Origin: Gymnogyps californianus
Lineage: Eukaryota; Chordata; Aves; Accipitriformes; Cathartidae
Length of the DNA: 64,000 bases
Reading direction: 5' to 3'
Assembly (NCBI RefSeq): GCF_018139145.2
Contig: NC_059478.1
Coordinates: 28,427,001-28,491,000, forward strand
Shown here: positions 26,653 to 38,215 of the stretch, piece after piece
How the letters are laid out: each line of letters opens with the position of its first letter
How positions within the stretch are numbered: the first letter of the stretch is position 1
Notes under the pieces: generated by a model
Databases searched by the model: none
Seen by the model: only the letters and a program-made list of their open reading frames with translations
What the model was told of the DNA's origin: nothing
Translations under genes and position numbers: made by a program

Positions 26653-28474
26653 TCAGGAACAGAAAAAAATATTTTGGAAATTTAATCACACTATCACTTT
26701 CAGGAAGAATGTGCTAATCCATTTTGAAGGTGAAGTCAGAGCACTGGGCAACTTCAGGAACAACAAAAAGCAATATATAGTGGGGGCTGCCTTGCCTTTC
26801 AGAGGAAACTCATAAGTAATTACATATGAAAAAGTTACAAATTATTTTGCCTTGTATGCAGAGTTTGAGCATGAAAGAAATCACCGAGGACTAGTAACTT
26901 GGAAGTAACATATACATTTTCTGATTTCCTGATTTGTTGATTTGATGCCATGTGAATAGGCTGTACTTGGTAGCTTTTATGTTGAATTTTCATCAGAGGC
27001 AGAGAAGAAGGAGGAAAGTGCATGAATAGATTTATTCAAGGAATCCATGTGGCATCCTCTTTGGGGTCAATTTGATCCATTTTTTTTAAGAGGTTAATTA
27101 CCTCCTATACAGTAAAATGAGTTCTTCAGATTTTGCGTTCAGAGTCTTTTGGCCCTCAACATCCATGGAGATGATGTCATATTTAGGAGGGAAAAAACCC
27201 ACAGCAGTCCTACTTGCCTACCATGTCTTCATTACTACAACCTCCAGATGAGAAAGGATTCTGCTCTAGCATGGAACAAAACATCATAAAATACATATTC
27301 ACAGTGGAGCCAAAATTGCTTTGGTAATAAAAATTTATCTTCTTTTTCTCTTTGAGGGCTACTGCATAGGTAATCCATTATTAGTGGCTTACAGCCAGCA
27401 ACTGGCTGTGAATTGAGCTGGTGAATAAATCAGCCTACCTAGATAAAGACCCAGAATACTGGGTATGCGAGTATGCAAGAGAGGCCGCAAACAATGACAA
27501 TTTTTCTGTTTCTTTAATGCAAATGGTTTAATGACGGATGACTCCATTCCTTTAATGTCCATTTGGGTGCTTAGTATAACTATTTGAACATTCATCTGAA
27601 CTTAATTCATTTGACCATCAATTTGGGACCTGATGAAAACACTGCTTCCTCGTATAATCCAAGAATAGCAATGCATCTTCCAGATAGTTGAAGTATGAGA
27701 TATCTATTGCTAAATGTATTGCTTTCATAGCTGAACTGCTTCTTCACAATAGGGAGAAGCAACTATGCATATTCTTTCTTTCCTTTATAAATCTGGCATA
27801 TAGTGTTTTTTGTTACCACTTGATTAATCTATCTTCAAATTAACAGTGAAGTTGCACAAATACTTGAGCTCTGACCTTTAGTACATTCACAGGTTTCTCC
27901 AAATCTTTTCCCTGATGATGGTCCAGAAACATTTCTTAGTGGTTAGTGATGGATGTATCCCTTTGGCATTACTTGGCAGAGGATTAGAGAAAAAGATGTC
28001 TCCGTATGCAGCTGAGGTCTTTCCATAAATCTAACAAAAGTTAACATCCTTAATTTGAAGGATAGATAAAAGCAGTAGGACCTCAAGAACTCCAGATCAC
28101 AGGTCATCTTCCTTCTTTTGTGTTAGGAGATATCCTAAACAGAACCTATTCCTTCAGTTCCAAAGAACATTGTCTTCTCCAGATCTCTGTCTCCAACCAT
28201 AGAGATACTTTGGGAATGGTTCTGAAAAATAGTGATAGGTAGGTATAGCATAGAAATAAATATACTAATCAGATTAGTCCATTGTTGCCAGTTTCTGTGA
28301 CTCTGAAAATTTGTGAACAGTTCCTAAACAAGAGAGGAATGGTATAGACCATTTCCATTAATCATAACACAACTTCCAAGCAAATCTTCCCAGATACAAA
28401 ATAGTTACGCTTCTTTCTTGGGACTTCTGCAATTCACTGATGGAAAAAGTGAAGCATGAGTGTAATGTCTTCTC
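26653..28474. other. Unique noncoding DNA
   Basis: No gene or repeat family recognised. A perfect 8-bp hairpin ACAGCCAG/CTGGCTGT with a 3-base loop lies at 27391-27409. Confidence 0.6.
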
Positions 28475-28523
28475 TATTTTTTTATTTAAAGGGCAAAAAT
28501 ACAAGCCCTAAAATAAAAAAATA
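28475..28523. repeat. AT-rich hairpin with GGGC/GCCC closing pairs
   Basis: The left arm TATTTTTTTATTTAAAGGGC (28475-28494) and right arm GCCCTAAAATAAAAAAATA (28505-28523) are near-perfect reverse complements with a one-base length difference. They are separated by a 10-base loop. The long A/T stem capped by four G/C pairs is better than expected from AT-richness alone. Confidence 0.88.
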
Positions 28524-30304
28524 CAGCCTATGAATGCTTCAGTGGTCTCTTGTGACAATTAAGATTCCCATGAATCAACATGCAAAATCCAGAGCAGTCT
28601 GGAGTGATACCTAGAACATGGATACCTCTGTAGACTAATATTTTAAATCCTCTCTGCTATCCTATTAATGTTTATTGTTGAGGTCCAGTAATTCCTTATA
28701 GTTTAAATATCATCATGGAGATTTCTTTGTTTCTGTATATGAAGAGTCAACATAATGGGCTCCCTGAGAAATTAGGGAAATTTTTGCAGCACACTGGTAG
28801 CTCCAGATGTCACACATGTGCCCTCTGTACTCATGGCAGTTGCTTTGATCTGCCACTTCTGTAGTACAGTGCCACTTCTGCTTTCAAATTCGGGGGGCAT
28901 GAAGAGACTGTCATTGGCTGTAGTTCCCAACACAGAGGACAGCAACTCTACAAATCAAAAACTTGCCTTCTATACATCCTTATCAAGTTTCACTGCTCTC
29001 TCTCTTTGTGCTATTCACTGTACATTAAATGACCAAAGGAAATGGCTTTTGGCAGGTTTCTCCAAAGCATGCCCCAAATATCCTGGATGTGTAAAAAGAT
29101 TAGAAAGGTACAGCGTAAGACAGCATATTATCAAAGCAGCAGAATTTGTTGGGAGATTTCAATACTGCATTGTCAGCTCCCAATTTTAACTTCACGTGCT
29201 TTTCGCCAGAGCAAGGCTGGAACCAAACTACTGCTTCACTGTGCTGATGTCAGACCAAGAAACTTGACAGCGGAACTAAACCCGTCAGTAATACACTCCA
29301 CGTTCTCAAGTATGCATGCCACCAACCATCTATGCATACCGAGAATTTGCAGTCACTGGCAACGAGCAGACTGCAGGACAGCAAATTTGTGGCCTTCAAT
29401 ATGCAGGTCTGAGAGTGGGAAACTACCATATACTGCTTTCTGCTGCCTCTGAAGGCATCATGCAGCTGTTACAGCACAGAAGGTGTTAGATGAAAGTGAT
29501 AAAAAGACACGGTGCTTGCCATTTTGGACAGTGAAAATTCCTGCCAATCCATCTTGGCCAAAATCTTTGCTACCATTCCATTGGGAAATAAGAAGAAAAA
29601 AAGAAGAAAAAAAAAAGGAAACTATTCACGTTACCTATCTTGATAGTGCAATTTGTGCAGAAACCTCCTGAAACAAATTGTATAAAGCTGTAGTGTGTCC
29701 ATTGCCCTCACTTTAAGGTATATTTGATTGCAAAAAGTAATCTGGACTGTGCCTCACCTAGATCAAAAGCTAATTTGACTGGAAATTCAGCAAACTGAAT
29801 AGCATGCCTGACATGGCTCAGGAAAGAATTTTGTCCAGCAGCTAAAGAAAAAGGTATTTTTATGACCACCAGCACAGGTGGTCTTTTTCATTTGTTTCCA
29901 GAGGCAGATGTTTTCTCTGTGTCTTTGAACTCTTTAGAAATTTTCTCATTACCCCATAAGCTGGCAAACAAATGTAACTCTATTATTTTTCCTCCTTCTT
30001 TTAGACAAGGCATTGACTTTGCATTTGAATGTTTCAGGAGGAATATCACTGGAGCCTGATGCTTCACCTTGTGATAGCCACATGAGAGCTTTAAGAAACT
30101 GCTGTGGATGTTAGTGCTGCTCCTATGTGGGGAACAGCGGAACTTCGTTTAGAGCTTTAGGCAGACAGTGTGTTAAACTGTTGAAATGTTTGTGCCAGTG
30201 ACAGAGGATTTTCCTTTCATTCAGTTTGACAGCATTTGACCATCTTCACTGCAGAATGGTATAACACCACTAATTTTACAGCCAGAGACTGTTTTCAAGC
30301 TGTC
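28524..30304. other. Unique noncoding DNA, GC-richer at 28800-29460
   Basis: Two overlapping plus-strand open frames (28818-29189 and 29042-29452) cover the GC-richer part. Their translations differ completely and match no family I know. An A-rich run with a GAA pattern lies at 29591-29616. A 7-bp hairpin GACCACC/GGTGGTC lies at 29864-29883. Confidence 0.55.
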
Positions 30305-30589
30305 TTAGAAGGTTTCAGTTTTTTTCTGAACAGAAGCATGTTGAAGTTTTTCCATCTTTTTTGACCAGTTATCTGCTACAATATGAACATTTGCTTCTGC
30401 TTTATGTTTATCTCTGTGGTAAGCAGCTTTTGGGTTTGCCAATTTTTTTTCAAACCTTGTGCAGTATATGTCATATATATTGAGGAACCTGATGGAATCA
30501 CCACTTTTCGTCAGTGCAGTCTTGATGTTTGCATTTGACAAAAGCCTAAGAGCCCTGCAAAGGCCTTGTATAGCATCCCTGAGAGTTTT
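30305..30589 (-). other. Protein-like open frame, possible pseudogene fragment
   Basis: The minus frame is open for 94 codons before a stop at 30305-30307. The translation begins KTLRDAIQGLCRALRLL, is rich in Lys, Ala, Asn and His, and contains IYDIYCTRFEKKLANPKAAY and ADNWSKKMEKLQHASVQKK. It looks like a charged, helical protein segment rather than translated AT-rich noise. The same frame has a TGA directly upstream (30590-30592), preceded by about 20 more open codons reading MKLKLKMANR just before the stop. No strong polypyrimidine tract and acceptor lies at its 5' edge, and no polyadenylation signal or A-tail follows. I cannot name a family. It may be a decayed retrocopy, an exon remnant or chance. 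Confidence 0.3.
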
Positions 30590-30592
30590 TCA

Positions 30593-31602
30593 CCTATTTG
30601 CCATCTTTAACTTAAGTTTCATAATTGAAATATAGCAATATCTGGTATATTATCCAATTTTTTCTTGGTGTCTGCCACTGTAAGTAACTCACATATTTTT
30701 AATGTGTTTTGCCTGTAGTTGTGAAAATGATCAGAGAAGAGAGGACAGAACAACACAAAAATAAATACGCTAGACCATAAGGCTCCAGCCAGATTTGTAG
30801 AGCATGGGAGAATGATGCCATGAGGGCATCAGTTCTCTGAAGTCTTCCACGTCCCAGGAGCAAGACTATCTGGAACAGCTGCTGCATTCCTACAAAGACT
30901 AAGGATGATCCTGCCTTTTGGACAACACCCTTCTGAACCAAAAACCTTCATGACCACAATCAATGCTACCACTTCTTATTTTGTTATAATTATTGTCAGA
31001 GTAAACAAACAGAAAACTCATGCAAGAATCTAGGATAATAATATAAAACCAAGACTACTTCTCATAGTCCAGTAGGGTATAGGACTTCAGGGCTGTATAG
31101 AACAAAACAGCAAAGCTTAGCTATGTGTCCATACTGACAGCATTTTTAAAGTAGCTCTGCTTATTGAAAATTCCTCATGATTTGTACAAACACATTATCT
31201 ATGTTTTATACTTGGTCAATACCTCTTTCTTTTCCTCCATCCCTGTAGGAAGAAATATTAATTCCCAAAATATTACAATATAAAAATGAGTATATAATTT
31301 GTGTCATAAATCTTTTTTGTAAAATACAGTTCTTTTATTTCTATAATGTTGAAATAAAATTATATCTGCATTAAAAACTAGATTCCGGGGCCATGGCCAG
31401 GGCAATAATCCTCTAGATCATTTTTAGCCAAACACTTATAATCCAGTTTTTCTTACCAATCTAGCTATCACAAATAGTTGCTTTTGTGAAAGTGACATAA
31501 AACTGAGTGGAAGTGTGTTGTTGACATTTTAGTCTACATAAACTAGCAGAGGATAGACCCAATACGGAGTTGACATATGATATTTACAGTATAGAAAGAA
31601 CT
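30593..31602. other. Unique noncoding DNA
   Basis: Nothing recognised. Short open frames only. Confidence 0.6.
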
Positions 31603-31754
31603 TGTTACAACCTTTTCCTGTCCCACGAGGGACCTCTCCCTGAGGCAAGTCTATAGTTTTCTGCAGTCAAAAATGGCACACCTTGCTATGAACGGCCTCT
31701 TGCTTCAGGGCCATGGACTCTTCTGTCTGCTCTTGCTACCTCCACCTTGTAACA
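31603..31754. repeat. 152-bp segment with 8-bp terminal inverted repeats
   Basis: It begins TGTTACAA (31603-31610) and ends TTGTAACA (31747-31754), with a TG...CA form. The interior is GC-richer than its surroundings. No target-site duplication is visible in the adjacent bases, so a MITE or a solo-LTR fragment is only a possibility and chance is a fair alternative. Confidence 0.35.
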
Positions 31755-32343
31755 ATTCTTTAAAGGTTATTCATTGTTATTACAACCCAAAAGCCCCTGA
31801 TTTCTTCCCCCTTGCTCTTACAGTCCCCAGTGAAACTTGAAATGGTATTAACACCTCCCAGCAGCACTACTGTATTCCTGTTCCTCACTGGCTATTGTAC
31901 TTCAAGGTAATTTTCCCTCAAAATCTTTTCAGAACACCCTTGTCCTCCACTGTTCCCAAACTCTACCATGGATCACAAAGGTGGGCAAAGCCAGCACATA
32001 ATACACACAGATGCAACATCATCCTTACAATATCAACTGACCTCTCAGATAAGAGATAATTCTCATCTGGACTGTTGCCATTATCAGGGTATTTTCATTA
32101 ATTTATCACTTTTATTTCTGCCTCTGGTTTCTCTTCATAAATATTTTCTTTCCTTGCTAAAATTATCTTTTAAGTTTATGCTGAGTAGTAAGTATGACAA
32201 TGTGTTTATCATAAATAATTTAACAACGTAAAATATTTGATAAAACTCATGGGGAAACTAGTTATTTACATAACTAAACTTTCTAACGGATATGAAGTTG
32301 ATGATAATACTTGCTTTATCATCATAAAACTTCACAGTTTTTG
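31755..32343. other. Unique noncoding DNA
   Basis: Pyrimidine-leaning sequence with no recognised feature. Confidence 0.6.
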
Positions 32344-32590
32344 TCATTGACCAGGACTCCATTGTGTCAAGTGCTATACACTAGATGCTGTGTAAGCAAA
32401 GAACATAGCTCCTGCCCTAGACAGCTTACCATCTGCAAGACAACAGAGGAATATAGACAGATGAAGAGGTATAGAAGGTGACAAGATGATTGTGATCATC
32501 ATGGTAGGCAGCAGTCGAAGCAGAAGAACAACACTGTTGTCAAGTTTTAAACAGACATCACAGAAAAGAAAGGTTTTAGGGAGATACAAC
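32344..32590 (+). mobile_element. Old amniote interspersed repeat, unclassified
   Basis: TCATTGACCAGGACTCCATT, AGTGCTATACA and CTGCCCTAGACAGCTTACCA (32411-32430) follow the order of a common turtle/crocodilian/bird repeat ('gaccagggccccattgtgctaggcactgtacaaacac', 'cctgccccaaagagcttacaatct'). TTGTCAAGTTTTAAACAGAC and a GGTTTTAGGGAG segment at the end also fit that repeat. It carries many substitutions and has no coding capacity. The family name is not certain from memory. Confidence 0.6.
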
Positions 32591-33400
32591 TCTCCTAAGC
32601 TACTGGAATATATCAGTGACTTGCCATTTATTTCTACATTTTAATCTGAACTCTCCTTTTCCTCTCTCCAAACTCTCAGGTTCTCTCTGAATAAAAACTT
32701 GTAGTAAAACATACACAGAACAACCACTACCTTCACTTGGAGAAACTCCACTTGCTGGTAAATTCCCATAATCTCATTTAAACACACATTTAAAGCTTTA
32801 GAAATATGTTAGAAAATGATTAAATGTATACAGGAGTATGCACTTGTATGAACTCAAGATTTATACCTATATTAGTGTTGTTAACAAAGGCATAGCTTGA
32901 AATTCAGACTCAAACCACTCTGGCAGAAGAAAAAAATTGGTGAAATGACCAAATAAAATTGATGAAGGTGTAAACATTAACGTTTAATCTACTGTAGTGT
33001 ATGCCAACTCATCAGGCTAAATTTCACCCCAGCCTGCACAGAACTCCTGCTGGAGACACTGAACATACCAGTAACAGGGACACTGCATATAGACAAAATG
33101 GAGTTTATAGTTTTGTATAGTGTTATAAAGCTAAATCGGTGGTTTGTATGGATTCTTATGGAAACTGGTGGGTTTACCTTCTTTTTGTAATTGCTCTAAC
33201 ACCAAAGCCCAATGTCCGCATAACCTTAGACAGCCCATCTGGCAGCTGCAGGACCCATACTCTAGCAAATACCTTGTAGGAGCCATGGTAGAGGTGTCCC
33301 CAGAGACTCCTCAGTCACATCTCCAGGAGCCTGTTAGCTAGCTCTGTGTGAGCTCTTGACGAACTTGCCTCTCAGGCTGCCCAGGGGTCAAGCTTGCTGA
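32591..33400. other. Unique noncoding DNA
   Basis: No recognised gene or repeat. The patch from about 33210 is somewhat GC-richer. Confidence 0.6.
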
Positions 33401-33427
33401 TGAGCTGTATGAGCTGCATGAGCTGCC
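33401..33427 (+). repeat. 9-bp tandem repeat, three copies
   Basis: Three adjacent units TGAGCTGTA, TGAGCTGCA and TGAGCTGCC form a short array. Confidence 0.93.
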
Positions 33428-34214
33428 TCATTTGCTGGACAGTTTTGTTTTGACTTCCACCTGGCTATGAGCACTTACTTTGCCTCTGCTTGTCTTTGTA
33501 TTACCCCCTATAATAGATATAGATGAGTTATATTCAAGGTTTTAACAAAGAAAGAGTGTTTAAAGCTCCAATAAATTGATATGGATAGGAGGGAGACAAA
33601 TATACACCACCGCCCCATCTCTTCAAATTATCTACATTCCAGCAAATTTGATAACTTGCTTTTCTTAGTGAAAGGCAAAACATACATCCTTTAAAAATTT
33701 ACACTGCCTGATATAGCAGATTCTCAACAGTCAAAGCCCAACTCTTCTTTAAGTGGGTATAATTTTAAGAGGAAAACAAAGCAGCATAAGTATTTCAATT
33801 AGCACTCACATTTCAGCTCTGAGAAGTACAAAAAAAAAAAAAATAATTACAGGTCCAAGCCAGGGGTGTACACTCCGCAGATGCAAAACGTAAACTGGCT
33901 GTAGGGAGGAGTCTATGTGTAGGCATCTTCATTTTTAGTCACAATGTATTTGCTGAATTCCACCATTAACATATTTACAAACAAATTGAAAACCATAAAC
34001 CAAGTTTATATACATTTATGTTTCTCCTGTCAGTCTAGGCTTCTCATCTTGTCTCAGACTGAAACAATATCAGCACAAATCATCCTGCTGACATAAATAT
34101 CAACACTGAAGCCATATTGAAGGATAAAACCAAACTATAAGTAAGTAGATAAATGCTTTAGCTTTACTATTTGGCACAGTCTTCCCCAACTTCCTGTGCA
34201 TTATTCCTGTCTAA
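33428..34214. other. Unique noncoding DNA
   Basis: Contains an A-run of 14 at 33830-33843 with no AATAAA signal close upstream, so I do not read it as a retrocopy tail. Otherwise nothing recognised. Confidence 0.6.
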
Positions 34215-34289
34215 AACCTCTTTATGCAGTCGTATGTCACAACCTCTTTATGTCACGTATGTCACACTGCTTTATGCAGTCTTTGTCAC
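34215..34289 (+). repeat. About 25-bp tandem repeat, three diverged copies
   Basis: Units at 34215-34240, 34241-34265 and 34266-34289 share a CTTTATG core and a TGTCAC end. The first two share AACCTCTTTATG and CGTATGTCAC. Copies one and three share CTTTATGCAGTC. Small length changes separate the copies. Confidence 0.85.
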
Positions 34290-36011
34290 AAAGACAAAGC
34301 AAAGACTTTCTATAGATTGGTAAATGTATACATTGCAAAGCAATGTACCATGGTGTCCAGTCTCAACTCTGGCCTCAGGTATTACACCTATACACATTTT
34401 ACCTCATTAAGTTGTAAGACAGAATCCCTGTGTTGTCTTTTTCCTTATCAAAATGTGCAGCTGCTATAGCCTCTTTCATGTTATTCATCCTCATCACTAT
34501 CCTGGTTTATTTAACAGTGGTAATATCTCAAACTTGTAAAAATACCTTGCTGTTGTCATAAGCTGCAGCGGTGTATATATTGCCTCCCAGTGTCTTTGCA
34601 TAGCCCAGGCTTAACATAAAAGGAAAATGCTTCCATCCATGTGTCAGCAATATGATAAATAGCAATGATGGAAGACAGTAAGGAGGCCTGTGTGTTTAAA
34701 GGAATTTGCGTAAAACTTCCCCCCCTCCCCTCTGATACATCAAAGAGTGCTTGGTTCTCTGAAGTGATCACAAAAGGCAAGCCACGTGATGCTGCAAGCT
34801 GTGGCAAGCAGAGGTCTGCTGTCTATGCATGCAGTATGAAATACGCAGCCAGAAACACAGCATGTCCGAGAGGCTGGAAGAGAGGAGGAAGGAGGACAGA
34901 AGCATTAGGACAAGAAAGAACGGAGCGTGACAAGAGAAACTGAAGATGCAGAAGTTAAATAGACAATAGGTTTAGCTGGTATGACATGTACAGTCAGACA
35001 AAAGATACAGCGCCTTTCTGAATGGCATTGAGCTGCTGAAATGAAATGGAGAATAAAAAGAAACGATCGAGAAAAAAAGACATGATAAACATCAACAGAG
35101 AAGAACACAAGAGAAAAGAAAGCGAAGTTGACTGAGATATGAAGTGTTCTAGAAACAAAATAAAAATCTCCCAACAGCATAAATGCAAAATTAGGACAAA
35201 AGGTGAACAAAAATGGTTAAGAGCAGGCCTCAGTTTACTGCTGGCATAGTTAATATGCCATACCAGATTGAAGGAAGGTAACAGCTGCCCCCTTCTCTAT
35301 GTAGAAAAATATCCACCTAGTAAAACATTCGGTCACCCTGCAGTATGCACTAGCCTACAGCCACTATCACTGGAGACATGTTGTGTGATGAAATATTCTG
35401 GTAGACATGAAAATATTTGAGCAAATGAGAATATATTTTAGAAGAAGACAATCAGCGACCAATGCCATATTGTAATAGCAGCCATAGGCAAGAACAGAAT
35501 AAGAAATAAGCATTCTTCATAGAGCAAAGTCTTTAATGTTTTGTAGATACAAGAAAAAGAGATACATTACACCTGCAGCAAACTACACAAAAAAAAAGGA
35601 ATTGTACTGGTAGGAGCTAAATAAATATTTGCTAAATAACACATAATATGCATTTAGATTTTTGAATTTTCAACAGTTCTTTTTAAATGCCTCTAATGAA
35701 TCAGTAGCTGAATTTACTAATGGGGAAAAAAAATGCCTCAGTCTCTGGAAAGTAGCCTAGATGTGGAAGGATGAATATTCTGAATTAAGATATCTTGGTC
35801 ATCAATCTCAGGGATTAATTTACTCAGTTTGCCTTCAAGAACTGAACAAATTTGGGTGGGCAATTTGAAGACTATTTAATTTCATCCCTAATCTATATAC
35901 TCCAATAACAAATGTAGTGATTCTAAAGAAGCTGTTAACTGAACAAACAACAGAAAGAGAATCAGCTGTCTACCATATGTTTCTTGTTTATTTAAACCAG
36001 AATATCCATTT
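34290..36011. other. Unique noncoding DNA with a purine-rich tract
   Basis: About 34855-35130 is strongly A/G-rich on the plus strand, which explains several Phe/Leu/Ser-rich minus-strand open frames there. No gene or repeat family recognised elsewhere in the stretch. Confidence 0.6.
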
Positions 36012-36056
36012 TGAGCTCAATCCAAAGTCCATCCAAGTCAATGGAAAGAGTCTTAC
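36012..36056. mobile_element. Possible old amniote interspersed repeat
   Basis: GAGCTCAATCCAAAGTCCAT then CCAAGTCAATGGAAAGAGTC matches the 'gatccaaagcccattgaagtcaatggaaagactcc' signature of abundant, unclassified old repeats of turtles, crocodilians and birds. It is a short remnant. Confidence 0.5.
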
Positions 36057-36487
36057 TAATTTGAACAAGCTCTGGAATAGAGTTTATGTGGTTTCACATG
36101 TAGAATCTGTATTGTATATTAGCCCTACAACTGTCCCAGACCTCCTCAGTTGAAACACTAAAGAAAATTTTTAAAGTTGTATTTAGTTAGTGTGTGCTGA
36201 CCTGTTAAAACCTCAAGCTCCAGGAATTCAGCACAGCAGCTGGTTAGATGCCAGGTAAGTGCTCGTTTGTACACTCAGCTACCTGCTTTGTTGATGTAAA
36301 AATTCTTTTTGAGCATGAAGTACTTGTTGCTTTGGGTACATGAAGGTAAACTTCTCATTTCAAGATGACTTCCTATTTGCATTCATTTCAGATGGAAGAC
36401 TTTGAGAAACAGGAATTTAGTTTCTTGAGGGCTAAATAGATTCCCTAAAATTTGAGATAAAACCTGGTTTGAGCAAATAGAGATATT
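36057..36487. other. Unique noncoding DNA
   Basis: Nothing recognised. Confidence 0.6.
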
Positions 36488-36599
36488 ATTTAAGTATATT
36501 AAATATTTGGATTTAAATTTATTCAACTATCTTAATTATTTAAATTTAAATATAGTATTTAAATATTTAAATATCGTGTTTAAATACATATTAATTAAA
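36488..36599. repeat. AT-only low-complexity block with palindrome
   Basis: The block is almost entirely A and T and is built from overlapping TTTAAAT/ATTTAAAT motifs. It contains a perfect 18-bp palindrome TATTTAAATATTTAAATA at 36556-36573. It is probably a decayed microsatellite and may melt easily. Confidence 0.9.
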
Positions 36600-38154
36600 G
36601 ATATGGGGAAGCATTACTTTTGAATACAATGTAGAACAGCCCTCAGGAAGTTACATTAGCCTTAGTTCTGGAACAATATCTTTGCCTCTGTTCCTCCTCA
36701 CAAAAAGATGTTTAGGATCATTCTAATTATACGTACTTCAGATGATCTCTTTCCTATTTTGCTCTCAAGTGACTAAAGACATGCATAGAGACTTTGCAGA
36801 CCAAGCCTTCTGTTATGCAAATATTAAGTACCTCCATGTAAAGCTCCCACTGTCACCAGACCCTGCAAACCTATGAAAGGTGGCATTTAACCCACAAAAC
36901 CATATTTTTCCCTTTTACAAAATGTTGTTCCTTGACAACACTGAGAGTTCCTTCTTTTTCATTAAATATTGACATCTTACACCTTTTGTTGTATTCAAAG
37001 CAGATATCTAAAAAACAAAAACAAGAAAGAGGAAAGTTCTCTTTGATACTTGTATCTGACCTCCAAAGAGTCCTTACACAGCTACTGGGCCCAGAACATT
37101 TGAAGAAAACAGATGCATTTCCTCACATGCAAGTCACAACTGGGACACAATAGCTTTGAAAGTCAGTCCAGAGATCTGCTGTACTAGTCAAAATGCAGCA
37201 GCCTCCTCTGTCAATACCTAGAGGAGGAATTCTGACCTAGTCAACTGTATTTGTGATAGATACAGTGACAGACAGAAATAAAGTGTCTTATATAATTTAC
37301 CAGCCTGCAATTTAGACATTGCAGCAATCCTTAATCAAATTCTTGCAAATAAGCATACAGGAATCCAATATAGTTTGAATTGCAGCCTCCACAAATATTG
37401 CAAACGTACAGTTTGAAATGTTAAACACATTAAGTGTCTGGAAATTTGCAAATGTACATTTGCGAGAATTATTGTACCTCAAAGCCCAGCTCCTCAGATC
37501 ATCACTCCCTAAAGGGGCTGTGCTAGAGAGCAGAAATGGAAGGTTTCTACCAACAGGTGGGCGGATGCAAACTGATTTTCAAGTGCCTTCCAGCCTCGGT
37601 CTATGTAACCCAATGCAATCTATTCTCTCATCACTTACTAAATTTAACTGTTTTGACATTAAGGTAACACTGAAGATAACCATTTTCAACTGTTTTCAAA
37701 AGAAGCCAATTTTTCCTTTTAAGTCAGTCCACCTCATTCAGTCTGAAATGACTATACAATAAGTAGCTGACAGTGCAGTATCAGTATGGTGAGAGACATA
37801 AAAGAAATGATATTGCCTTAGCCTACATGAGGAAATCCCCTCAACAATGCCAGAGAAAATGGGTTTTGAACACAGAAGTTACACATCACTGTGTTACTAG
37901 TGCATCCTTTTCCTCCTCAGTTACAGCAGAGCTCTTTGGCTACTGCACTCATACATGAATTATTACACACACGTTCATACAGCTAGCCTCCTCCTCCTCT
38001 CCCAAATGGTTGACAGTATGCAGTTTCATGATGTAAGGTATGATCCAGATCTGCGTGGCCCTAATCCTCTAGTTACCTCTTCCTTTTTGTTTTGGTGAGG
38101 AAAGAGAGAGAGAAGCATAAATAACTCATATAATTTGTTTCAGTGCCAAACTGA
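36600..38154. other. Unique noncoding DNA
   Basis: A 114-codon plus frame at 37418-37762 and shorter ones nearby show no recognisable domain. A short GA run lies at about 38103-38112. Confidence 0.6.
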
Positions 38155-38215
38155 TTTTACTTTAAGTCAATGATAAGATTTCCATGAGCTTCAAAGGAAG
38201 TGGCAGTAGATCCTC
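38155..38215. mobile_element. Possible old amniote interspersed repeat
   Basis: TTTTACTTTAAGTCAATGAT, then AAGATTTCCATGAGCTTCAA and AGTAGATCCTC, follows the '(a)agtcaatggtaagactcccattgacttcaatgg...gga tc' pattern. That pattern pairs with itself as a rough inverted repeat. Same broad family type as the remnant at 36.0 kb. Confidence 0.45.

Noticed and set aside
28818..29452. Two long overlapping plus-strand open frames
   Set aside because: They lie in different frames over the same GC-richer DNA and neither resembles a protein family. GC-richness alone lowers stop frequency.
29864..29889. Hairpin followed by T-run resembling a bacterial terminator
   Set aside because: The window is eukaryotic, so an intrinsic terminator has no meaning here. 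The stem is only 7 bp.
33830..33843. A-run as a retrocopy poly(A) tail
   Set aside because: No polyadenylation signal or coding remnant lies upstream.
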